NCBI RefSeq assembly: GCF_019279795.1
Contig: NC_056732.1
Span: forward strand, 179,850,629-179,914,628
DNA length: 64,000 nt
Reading direction: 5' to 3'
DNA from: Protopterus annectens
Lineage: Eukaryota > Chordata > Ceratodontiformes > Protopteridae
A program made the translations under genes and the position numbers. Shown here piece by piece: positions 55,107 through 64,000 of this stretch (positions are counted from its first letter, which is position 1; each line of letters starts with the position of its first letter). The notes beneath the pieces are model-generated. The model was not told the DNA's origin and made no database searches. It was given only the letters and a program-made list of their open reading frames with translations.

Positions 55107-56829
55107 TTAGGCCTGTATGAGCCCTGGGGCTGGGGATCTGCCTCTGGGATGTCTGTATCTGTCTCTTTGTGGCCTGTCCGACACTGGAAAGGACCAATTC
55201 TTTGTAGGCCAGTTCCTGCTAAATCTTGGTGGCTGAACCTGTAAGAAATCCTTTACTGTGTGCACAGATTTTGCTTCATCCTCCATTTTCTTCAAAACCT
55301 CCTCTGATTTACCACCAAATAAAGTATCATGCTGTAATGGAGCATCTAATAATTTTGCTTTAACATGATCAGGCAGATTTATTTCCTTTAACTAAGCATG
55401 TTTCCTAATGACAGAACCCGTACCTGCGGCCCTGCAGGAGGCCTCCAGAGAATCAAAACCACACTGCAATGTATGCTTTCCCACTTGTTCAGTTGCATAC
55501 AATAAATCCTGCATTTCCTTATTTTCTGCACAATCAGAATTAGCCAACATTTTTTGTTTTAACAGTGACATTAAGTACTGCTTATATTTAGTCATATGAA
55601 ATTGACAATTTAAAGCCCTCGCAGCCAAAGCAGAAGTGTAAACCTTTTCCCCCCATCTGTCTAGTGTCCTTGAATCCCTGTCAGAAGGGATAGGGTTTTT
55701 TGCAGTAGCGGCCTTAACCCCCTTGGGACCCTGAGAAATAGTTTCTGGGTCAGCAGCTGGGTTTTTATAAAGAAATTTATGTGAATCTAGAACCCTGTAG
55801 TATCTGTCTGGTTTAACAGGAGCTGGAGGTAAGGAGTCTGGAGAAAGGCCTGACTCTGAAAATACATCATCTACAATGTCTAGCACAGGGGGAATAGCAA
55901 GAGGCCTGTGCTGAGGAAGTAAAAGAAAATCTCTAAGCCTTTTCTTTGATTCTGAATAATCTTGGCTCTCTCAGTGGAAGTGCTCCCTCATGGTATGCAG
56001 GGTTTCCCTAAAAGAATAATCCTCAGGAGGAGAGGCTGAAGGAATGGATTCTTCAGCACCAGAATCCTCATAGGGAGGAAGAGAGTATTCCTGTACAGAA
56101 GAGGAGTCAGAGGAAATGGAAACCTGATCTGAAGAGTCATAGTCTGTCACTTGCCTAAGCCGCTTGTCAGGAGGGGGATGGGAACCCCTGATCAAGGTAA
56201 TAAGGTCTTCAGCCATTTTGAGCATCTGTTTCTTAGGCATGGAAGTCTGTTCTGGAGAATGCTGTACTTGTTTCTTTGTCTTTAAAGCTGCTTTAGTCTT
56301 TGCTTTAGAAGCTGAAGTAGGCTTTACATAAAGCTGTGTAGGTCTGAAAACACCCTCAGAAGCCGATGCCTGCTCAGTGGCTCTGGACCCATCTCAGGGA
56401 ATGATTTCAGTGTCTCCAATACCTTGAGTACCAGAGGCCTAGCTGGCTCCACATGGGAGTCGTCAGCGGCCTGTGGCTCTGAGGTAGCGGGCGTCAGGGG
56501 CTGCGAAAGCACCTCACTGAGAACCGGCGACTGGCTTAGCAGAAGCCTCATCGTTGGTTTTGGATCTCGGATGCCTGTCCTCTTTTTCCTTGCATTTTTT
56601 TAGAAACTCCGGTCGTAGGCTGTTCCGACGGCATTATGTAATTAAATTTTCGGCCAAAGTAATAAGCAAAATCAAACAGACGCTTAATAGTGCGTTTGTT
56701 GAATCTAGCACAAAACTGACAGCTAGCAACATTATGATCAGGGCCTAGGCAAGGAATACAGTAAGAATGAAAATCCTTATGAGGTATTTGCTTCCCACAC
56801 TAAATACAATTGTTAACTTTTTCTGACAT
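55107..56829 (-). pseudogene. DIRS copy E Gag, broken
   Basis: The start at 56829 opens the Cys/His cluster. The central acidic part (56240-55971) has SLPPYEDSGAEESIPSAS, and a 164-residue frame (55886-55392) has PDRYYRVLDSHKFLYKN, TLQCGFDSLEASCRAAG and VIRKHA. The end (55295-55107) has RFSRNWPTKNW. Stops at 55391 and 55970 and shifts near 56320 and 56550 inactivate it. Confidence 0.75.
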
Positions 56830-56967
56830 CAATCTGGAGCAAGAAAAAAGTTTCCCCAATGGGGTACTTAGCTTTAATGACGACTTCGGATCTGAAATTA
56901 GTCTGTGAAAATCTCAGAAGTCAGCCGACTGGCACTTGCGAACTGCTTTTGCTTCGGGCACCGCCCG

Positions 56968-57148
56968 GCAAGAAAGACAGAAGAAAATGGCGTCTACTGC
57001 ATCTTTTATACCCCTGGCGCACTCACGTCAGGTAAGAGGTGACAGCAACAGATGCCGGACCTAGACTTTGGAATTCTGGCCGACTGCGGGTAGCCTGCTA
57101 GCAGGATAACCCAAGAGTAATGACTGCAACAGTGAAGCACGATGAACA
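56968..57148. repeat. Copy E left ITR and outer end
   Basis: Inverted copy of about 51610-51782. It holds tttata and a changed CRE (tcacgtca). The outer end gatgaaca ends at 57148. Confidence 0.85.
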
Positions 57149-58950
57149 TCGTTAACAACTAAGGAATACATACTTGCAAACCTGGACAGGTGTTATAGTT
57201 GAGGCCTCACTGGCTGAAAAATTAGACAAAAATGCCGAAGATTTTAGAAGTGGAAAGCTACTGGGGCTTAGAGTTGGACAAGATGGTATAACAGCACTAC
57301 ATTTTTGTGGTGCCACTTTTGCAGAATGTTCCTAAAGCTTTGCGAATGAATGTTCCAAATGAGTTCAGAGATGTGTGAAAAATATACGATGAGGGGTTTT
57401 ATTAAAGCTGGTACAAAATATTGAGTGAAAAACAAGGCTATAAGTAGTAGGATGTCTAAAGGAAAAAACTCAACTACATTCTGAGGCTGCTTAGCTGAAA
57501 ATCATACATTTACTGATGATGCAGCCCTATAAAGCTGGAAGCAATTGACCTTACAAGTGACAACCAATTAGAATTTGAAAGCGACAGTCTGGGGATAACA
57601 CAAAGAAAGGAACCAGGATATGTGATTACACAACTGACGCTGATGCTAAAATCCTTATTCAGTGAACAAGAGATGAGGAATGGCTGTATTTGTTGTTGCT
57701 GACCAGACTGAAGTTTGGATGTCAGGTTGAGGATGGGTAGAGATGAAGGTGGGTACACTGAGCAAAATTAATTTTCAGGAAATAACTTTGGTGGTCAGGT
57801 GAATGGGTGCCTAATCATAATGCTCATAAATACATACTTTGAACCATGCAGAGGCTGGTACAATGAGGGGATGATAAGCACAGGTAAAGAGATGGGAATA
57901 ACTGACATGAAAGTGACTCCACCAATGGTGCCTTCCATGACAGCAGAGGCAAAAATGGATGTACCTGTGATGAAAAGACAGGTCAGTATGGCCTTAAGCC
58001 TTGAAAGAGGTTAAGGTAGATGTAGTAATTATTACACAAGTGGCAGGGACTGTTAATACACAGAGATTTAGCCTGTCATACAATCTTGGGATTGTCAATT
58101 ACACCAATAATCACTAGTTCAAGAAGCTAGTATTCACATGGAAATGTTTTCACCAACATTTTTTCTATACCACATAAGATCAGGGGTCACCTGCTGTGCA
58201 ACATGGTGAACATATCAAAACCCTTCAAAAACATACAAATCAAACATCCTTACCACAGGATTCAGTTTTTCATGATATCTACCCATCTTCATTTTTCACC
58301 CCTACAAGCACTGCTAAATCATCTTTAATGTATATCTTCCCTCAAACCAGCATCATTCCTTGATCACTTGCACATTAGATCTTTTCACTTTGTACTCCCC
58401 CTCACCCCTCCTTCCTTTCCACTCGAACTACATCCCCACTAATGTCACGTACACCCTTTAGTCATTTCCCTTAGTCCTGCAACACCACAACCTTCTTGTT
58501 GACAACTCAGCCAGTACATCTATTAATCCTCTTCTTAGTCCACTAAATCCTGCATGCACATGACACATTTCTTTGATATCCTCCTCTTTAAACTTTAACC
58601 CATCTTCTCATCTTAAAACTCTCAACATTTATGGTCACCATTCCACCTACCCATTTCTACCCTTTCCAAGCTTCTCTCGTCACTTCCCAGTTCCACTGAT
58701 TGTGTTCCCACCTAAAGCAGAGTCCAAAACTATCTGATACACTTACTGAGGTGCACAAGAATAATACTGCACTAACCACACTCAGCATTCCTATCCACTA
58801 TGGGCTCATACTATTGCATTACAGTTCTTCCTCATAACAACCAGTTATTAGTACTGGTACTATAGAGGAGTAAGATTCCAAATGGAGACTTGCGTATCTA
58901 GCTCAACAATTTACAGGTCACACAGTAAATGTGCACACAAAGACCAGATG
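57149..58950. other. Unassigned DNA with a weak L1 RT trace
   Basis: Bases 57190-57330 can be read as a decayed LINE RT opening (EDFRSGKLLGL then VGQDGITALHF), but the match is short. Nothing else was recognised up to the pogo element. The stretch from about 58300 is notably C/T-rich. Confidence 0.35.
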
Positions 58951-58952
58951 TA

Positions 58953-58979
58953 CCATAAAATCTCAAGTATAATACACAC
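58953..58979. repeat. Left terminal inverted repeat of the pogo element
   Basis: It begins ccataaaatctcaagtataa after a TA and pairs with 62331-62357. Confidence 0.85.
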
Positions 58980-60564
58980 TTGTGTATAATACGCAAGCTA
59001 GATGTAACCCACAAATCTCTGAAACAAATGGAAATTAGTTTTGGAAGATAACATTTTTTGTAGCACTTTGCAGTAATCTGTATACCTTACAATAACTGTA
59101 CCATTACTGTACAATTATGGTAAATTGTTGTTCATAGTTTGACAGTAAATTTGAAAAATAGAATACAGGCCTGTGGACAGGAACATTTTCATTTTATAGT
59201 CAGATGCCAAAAAGAGAAATGTTACAGTGTTTAAATTACCAAACAACTTCACTAGCTTCACAGCCTAGCAAGGCAATAGCAGTAGTAGGTATCTAGAGCA
59301 TGAACTTCTAGGTATAAAAATCTGTTTTTAAGTGGTAGAGGCACACAAGATGAAATTATCAACATTCTCTGGATAATACACAGAGAGCAAGGGAGAACCA
59401 GAAAAACACTACCACAAACAAGCAAGTACAGGTCCTTGTGCTTCACTGTGAGCCCTTAATGAATAGTGGGTCAACTTTACAAATTATTTTTAATAGTACT
59501 TATTAACTATCAAAAATGTGCAACAGTTAAGGTACCCAAACTGACAGAACAGTCACCGCTGTCACTAGTGAGAAGCTCATCCAGTGCTGTCAAGTCAATG
59601 CTATGGTTACTGGTGCCATTGTAATAAATATCGTCTTCTTTATCTGATGACATTTGTTCATCCTCCTACAAAATGTCGTCCTTGTTGCAATCCAGATTGA
59701 AATACATTTGAGGAAACCTTGTAGAATTATACATGCATCTAAATCATGCCAAGCCACAAGTATCCATTTGGCAAGAATTGAGAGCTGGTTGACGCATACG
59801 GCCACAAACAGTAAGTGTGTGATTACTGTCACTTAACCATTCATTCCATTTACAACAGATAGCATACTTTGGCTTAGTGGCAGAAATGTCTAAAGGCTGC
59901 AGTAGACATATCATGCCAACTAGAATAAGATCAGATTTCATTTTCCTAAGTTTTTGCTTTACAGAAGGCATTCAATGAACCCAAAATGAGTCAAGCACCA
60001 ACATGGAAGCTTTTTTTTCTTGGACCACTGGGACGTACACCCCAAACACATTTTAACCAATGGTTAATGCTTCAGTCATCCATCCTTTAGGATGGACACA
60101 GTGTACAACACCTGGAAATTTTATTCCTTTAGGTAGTGGTGTTCTCAAAAATCATGAAAGGCAGAAACTTCCCTCATCTGCAGTACATGCTAACATGACG
60201 GTAAAGTGAGGCTTGTCCAGGTGTACATTTTGTGTCTACAGTCCTGTTGTAGGGCACATCAAAAGTTAAGGGTGTTTGATTGGTGTTTTCCATTTGTGCA
60301 AGATCATACATATGACCCATTCTTAATCTGGAACTCCACAAGCTTCCTTACATGATCATACAGAATATGGTGTGCGATGGTAGTTCTACCAATTTAAAGA
60401 CCATACTGCTTCATAAAACAAACTTCCCATCCATAGGATGCTTTAAATTTCTTTGCGATTAAGAAAGTTTTTCAGTTTCAGACCTTTAAGACTAATTACA
60501 ATACATGACACACCAATGCTTTGTTGCCTGCTATCTACTACCCAAGTCCATTAATGTTTTTTCC

Positions 60565-61437
60565 AAGGTCATAGGTTGGTACTAGGCTATCGGCCCTAGG
60601 GCCTACGCAAGCCTAGCCATAACAATTCCCTGGATATTTCTTCCCACAATATTTACTTCTCCGGGCCCCTGTCTAGCAGGGCGACTGACATGATCCCCGG
60701 GGTGAATTTCCTATCTCCCATCCAATCATCAAGGTTCCTTTTGAATAGGGCCAATGAGGCGCTCTGCTCGATATGTATGGGCAGTCTATTCCAGAGTCTG
60801 GGGAGTCTCTGGGTCAGGAACCTATCCCTCCAGCATGTTTTGTTCATTGTGATGACAAGGTTTAGATCCCTGGAGCGTGTGGCTCTGAGGGATTGGGATT
60901 TCTTTAAGTGGAGCATGTCCAACAGCTCAGGGTTTGACATGGCCTTGTATGTTAAGCAGAGATCACCTCTGAGTAGACAATATGTCACAGAGTATAGCTG
61001 GAGTTTTTTTAGACGGTCAGTATATGGCATCTGCTTTAGGCCTGTGATTCTTTTAGTGAGGTATTTCTGTGGCCTTTCCAGCTGTTGCAGATGTCTTGTG
61101 AGGTACATACCAAACGGGGCATTATACTCTATAATGGGTCTAATGAGGGATGAGTACAGTGGGATAATGACCTCCTTTTTTCTGGATGAAAAGCCCTTAG
61201 TGATGAGGTGTGCCACATAGAAGGATTTCCTGACTGATGTGGCAATGTGGTTATCGAAAGTGAGACCACTGTCCACCTGTGTCCCCAAGTCTCTCATCAC
61301 ACTTTCGATGTTTAGTGTCCTGCCACCTATGTGGTAATTCATGGGTTCGTGTTTTTTTCCAAAGGGGATAACTATACATTTCTTGGCATTAAGCTTGAGC
61401 CCATGGCTCTGGCACCAAGCATATGTCTGGTCTGGGA
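60565..61437 (-). mobile_element. 5'-truncated CR1 inside the pogo transposase
   Basis: It is the same CR1 family as at 12668-28155. The 3' end (gatagcctagtaccaacctatga) and the C-terminal RT region match. The left border is near 60565, and the 5' truncation is near 61437, in the sequence after the RT active site. Both flanks continue as pogo sequence. Confidence 0.85.
60653..61342 (-). pseudogene. CR1 ORF2 C-terminal fragment, open frame of 229 residues
   Basis: It starts MNYHIGGRTLNIESVMRDLG and includes LIRPIIEYNAPFGMYLTRH, LERPQKYLTKRITGL and the typical LPRLWNRLPIHIEQ end. This copy is less damaged than the matching region at 27453-28067 and shows the true C-terminus (stop near 60653). 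The RT catalytic box is absent because the copy is truncated. It is not a functional gene. Confidence 0.85.
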
Positions 61438-62330
61438 AACTTGCCAGTAAACTACTATTTTCTTTTTTTCTTACTAGGCAACACTTGCAATGCCTTTTTA
61501 TTTTTATGCCTTAGTCGGATATTTCACTTACAAATACAGAAATGATTACTTGTGCAAGATTGCCCTCAGATTCTGCACATTTTATTACTAACAGCTTTTA
61601 CGGTAAAGTATAACATTTTCTCAGTCATTTTTAGGGCTTAAAATAGGTTTACTGAGAAAAAGTACCGGCACCTTCTTATCAAATGGAGAGTCAAAAGCAG
61701 TCAACAGGTGTATGCGCCCGAGTTTAAGTACAGTCCCTCTCAAAATTCTTCAGAACTTGGCACTAGATTATCGCAGGATGCAGGCCACTATGTATACAGG
61801 CATACTGGTACCTCTCAATTGTACAGATTTTCACAGAATGTCCAGATTTTTGCCTCTTATTTTTGGTCAGTTTTTCATAACATTGTGATTTCCTGGCAAA
61901 TTAGTAGCAAATCATTAAAGATTGATGTTAGAAATCAATGACAGACATTTGAGTTTCATATTTTATACCCTTCAGAAAATGGATAATGCAAAACCTGTAA
62001 TTCTATCAACTTTAAGTTAGTAAGAGCAATATTTAAAAATTGTCCCTATTTTTGGTCCCTTGACCACATTTACTCATGGCTTTGTCCACATTTCTTGCTC
62101 TAAGAGTTGACAGGTACAGGCAAATCAAAACCAGTGTACAGTATATTTTATCTATTCCTGCTATTGTTTATTAAAAAATATATGACTACGCAACTTTGAA
62201 TCCACCTTAAAATGAAACAAGGTACGGTAACGCCAAAATACATGTAAAATGGGGTGACAAACTAGGGACCACCTGTATGCGAGTACAATACATACCCCCA
62301 TTTCACTGGGCTAAAAGGTAATAAAAAATT

Positions 62331-62357
62331 GTGTGCATTATACTCAAGATTTTACTG
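62331..62357. repeat. Right terminal inverted repeat of the pogo element
   Basis: It ends actcaagattttactg before a TA and is the inverted partner of 58953-58979. Confidence 0.85.
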
Positions 62358-62372
62358 TAGTTATCAAGCATG

Positions 62373-62850
62373 ACAGTACAGTTTTGTACCTACCATAAAT
62401 GTAGATGTTCGAAGATCCACATTGCTGCAGTCCTGACACTTGGGTAGTCCGCTGTCCACGGTCGGCCCGAATATTAAAGTATAAGGCTGACGTCGGTCAT
62501 GGCGCATTTAACTGACGTCAGGACGTCAGGGTACAAATGCGCATGACCGGCGTCATATCCCCAGTCTTTTCTTGCCCCAGATGTCAGAAGACCTTAAAAA
62601 CAAAGGTCAAAACCAAAAGACAGCAAACAAATAACCAACCACCCTTGCACTAACTATATGTACAATACATATACAATATACACAATATGTACAACCCAAC
62701 CCACACAACCACCTCCAACTACAGAGGGGAAGGAGGGAGGGTAAATTGGACTGCAGCAATGTGGATCTTCGAACATCTACATTTATGGTAGGTACAAAAC
62801 TGTACTATGTTCTTCATCTCACATTGCTGCAGTCCTGACACTTGGGTAGA
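62373..62850. repeat. Copy F right terminus: ITR with internal hairpin, and ICR
   Basis: The ITR holds TGACGTCA (62513-62520) followed by a second GACGTCAGG. They lie between inverted arms 62488-62509 and 62535-62555. The ICR (62771-62850) is the inverted outer end joined to an inverted left end of the type tgttcttcatctcacattgc. Confidence 0.85.
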
Positions 62851-62882
62851 ATCCCAAAGCAGAGGTAAGGGAGGATGGCTAA

Positions 62883-63922
62883 CTATAAGGAAGCAGGAGC
62901 TGCCAAAATGCCCTGCAAAACCGCAGTGGCAAAACCAGCCCTGGACTTAGAGTAAAGTGGCAGGTGATAATGCTTAGAGAAAGTATGCACAGAACTCCAA
63001 GTAGCTGCCTCCAAAATATCCTTGGATGCCACTCCCCTCAAAAAAGCTGAAGTGGCAGTAGCCCTAGTGGAATGAGGCCTAATCCCAGCTGGAACCTCCT
63101 TGCCATGATGGGAATAACAGAAAGCAATGCAAAACCCAATCCACTTAGAAATAGTTTGTTTTGACACAGGCTTGCCCTGAGAACTCAAAGCAAAAGAAAC
63201 AAAACTGCTGAGACTGCCTGAACCCTTTAGTTCTGTCCAAATAATAACGCAACTGCCTGTGTACATCCAAAGTGTGCAAAATCTTTTCCCCCTTATTTTG
63301 GGGATTTGCATAAAAAGTAGGCAAATGAATAGTCTGGTTTAAAGCCACACTAGAAACCACCTTAGGCATAAAGGAAGGATTAGTACGTAATGATACCCTA
63401 TCCTTATGGAAAATCAAGAAAGGCTCAACTGCCATAAGGGCCTGTAATTCAGAAACCCGTCTTGCAGAGGTAATGGCCAACAAAAAAAGTAGTCTTCCAT
63501 GATAAATATTTCAACTCAGCAGTAGCTGCAGGCTCAAAAGGTTGTAGAGTGAGTTTCTCCAACACAAAATTGAGATCCCAAGCAGGAGTAGGAGCTCTTC
63601 GTGGGGGTCTTATATTCTTTGCCCCTCTAAGAAATTGCTTGAACAAAGGATGAGAAAACAATGGCGGGTCGCAATCATAGTGAGCTGAAATTGCTGCAGC
63701 ATGAACTTTAATAGAAGAGAAAGACAAACCTTTGTCTAGTAACTCAGTAAGATATTGAAGAGCCACACACAAATTAGGCTCAGAAACATCAAAATCTTTT
63801 GCTGCACCCCAAAATAAAAATCTCTTCCATTTATCAGCGTACACTTTCCTTGTACTAGGCCTTCTAGCTTCCAAAATAACATTCAAAACTTGCTGAGGAA
63901 GTGGAGGCCCATTATGGTTCAA
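62883..63922 (-). pseudogene. DIRS copy F tyrosine recombinase, frameshifted
   Basis: The N-terminal frame (63922-63449) begins before LEARRPSTRKVYADKW and has LSFSSIKVHAAAISAHY. The middle frame (63483-63145) has LAITSARRVSELQALM with Arg I. The C-terminal frame (63311-62883) has RPHSTRATATSAF and AATWSSVHTFSKHYH with His, Arg, Trp and Tyr. Shifts lie near 63480 (A run at 63481-63487) and near 63200. All catalytic residues are present, so two indels are the main damage. Confidence 0.85.
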
Positions 63923-64000
63923 AACAGAATATGCCAGGCTGTTAGGTGCAGAGAGTGAAGCTTGACATTGAGCAAATGGCTGTCCACCTGTGACAACAGG

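Larger units (their letters stand above)
51568..57148 (-). mobile_element. DIRS-type retrotransposon, copy E (complete layout)
   Basis: It has right ITR (about 51610-51782), ICR (51982-52062), recombinase, RT/RNase H, Gag and left ITR (about 56968-57138). The recombinase and RT frames are among the longest here, yet each has lost a catalytic residue. Flanks are unassigned, and no target duplication is visible. Confidence 0.9.
59560..61625 (-). pseudogene. pogo/Tigger transposase (DDE), heavily decayed and split
   Basis: Reading the minus strand over several frames gives, in order, a weak N-terminal HTH trace (61625-61440), TWVVDSRQQSIGVS and FKASYGWEV (CENP-B-type DNA-binding end, near 60540-60400), then MENTNQTPLTFDVPYNRTV (first DDE block), FTVMLAC-like, HPKGWM, LVLDSFWVH (second Asp block) and DLILVGMICLLQPLDIS (third block), near 59860-59900. 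The end WNEWLSDSNHT matches the family C-terminus. It would cut and paste the element, but stops, shifts and the CR1 insertion disable it. Confidence 0.75.
58953..62357 (-). mobile_element. pogo/Tigger-type DNA transposon with CR1 insertion
   Basis: Terminal inverted repeats of 27 bp (58953-58979 and 62331-62357) match at 22 positions, sharing taaaatct and agtataat. TA dinucleotides flank both ends (58951-58952, 62358-62359), the hallmark target duplication of the Tc1/mariner/pogo group. Inside lies a decayed DDE transposase on the minus strand, opened by a truncated CR1 (60565-61437). The total length is 3405 bp including the CR1. Confidence 0.85.
62373..64000 (-). mobile_element. DIRS-type retrotransposon, copy F (partial, divergent ITR)
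   Basis: The outer end agtacagttttgtacctacc and the ICR design match the A-E family. The ITR sequence (about 62417-62575) differs strongly from A-E, apart from tcttgccccagatgtca at its inner border. The recombinase follows from 62883, and the rest lies beyond the window. It begins 14 bp outside the pogo element. Confidence 0.85.

Overview
This is a stretch of vertebrate nuclear DNA made almost entirely of transposable elements, many nested in one another. No host gene could be recognised. The repertoire is DIRS-type tyrosine-recombinase retrotransposons, CR1, L2 and L1 LINEs, a V-SINE, a GIY-YIG Penelope-like element and a pogo/Tigger-type DNA transposon. It points to a large, repeat-rich genome of a lungfish, amphibian or early-branching fish. 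A lungfish would fit the V-SINE/L2/CR1/DIRS mix, but the sequence alone does not prove it. A run of exactly 500 N (48853-49352) marks an assembly gap.

Layout: 1-1330 is the gag end of a further retroelement on the minus strand that cuts an L1 LINE. The L1 (minus strand) follows, with its ORF2 start at 1335-2945 and ORF1 at 6488-7386, separated by 3.4 kb of unidentified AT-rich DNA. A 355-bp foldback element (7696-8050) precedes an L2-clade LINE (8053-11578, plus strand) and a V-SINE (11580-11865) whose 3' tail resembles that of the LINE. A CR1 LINE starts near 12668 and ends near 28155. It was opened twice within its endonuclease domain by DIRS copies A (13743-19294) and B (19579-25685), and B itself carries a truncated L2. 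Next comes a head-to-head duplicated Penelope-like element (28274-30653) flanked by a 16-bp direct repeat.

From 32060 to 42908 lies DIRS copy G, from a different family, which is split within gag by DIRS copy C (35685-41187). DIRS copy D (42937-47960) begins 28 bp beyond G. After the gap region come DIRS copy E (51568-57148), a pogo/Tigger element (58953-62357) with 27-bp terminal inverted repeats, TA flanks and a truncated CR1 inside it, and DIRS copy F (62373 to beyond the window end).

All seven DIRS copies lie on the minus strand, so on the plus strand the order is right terminus, internal complementary region (ICR), tyrosine recombinase, RT/RNase H, Gag, left terminus. Complete members share inverted terminal repeats of about 165 bp that hold a CRE-like TGACGTCA and a TATA box. 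Their ICR equals the two outer ends joined, as expected for DIRS replication through a circle. None of the coding regions looks fully intact: frameshifts, stops, tandem duplications and lost catalytic residues are frequent. Some frameshifts fall in homopolymers and may be sequencing errors. The visible history is layered: pogo and CR1 first, with DIRS and Penelope insertions afterwards.
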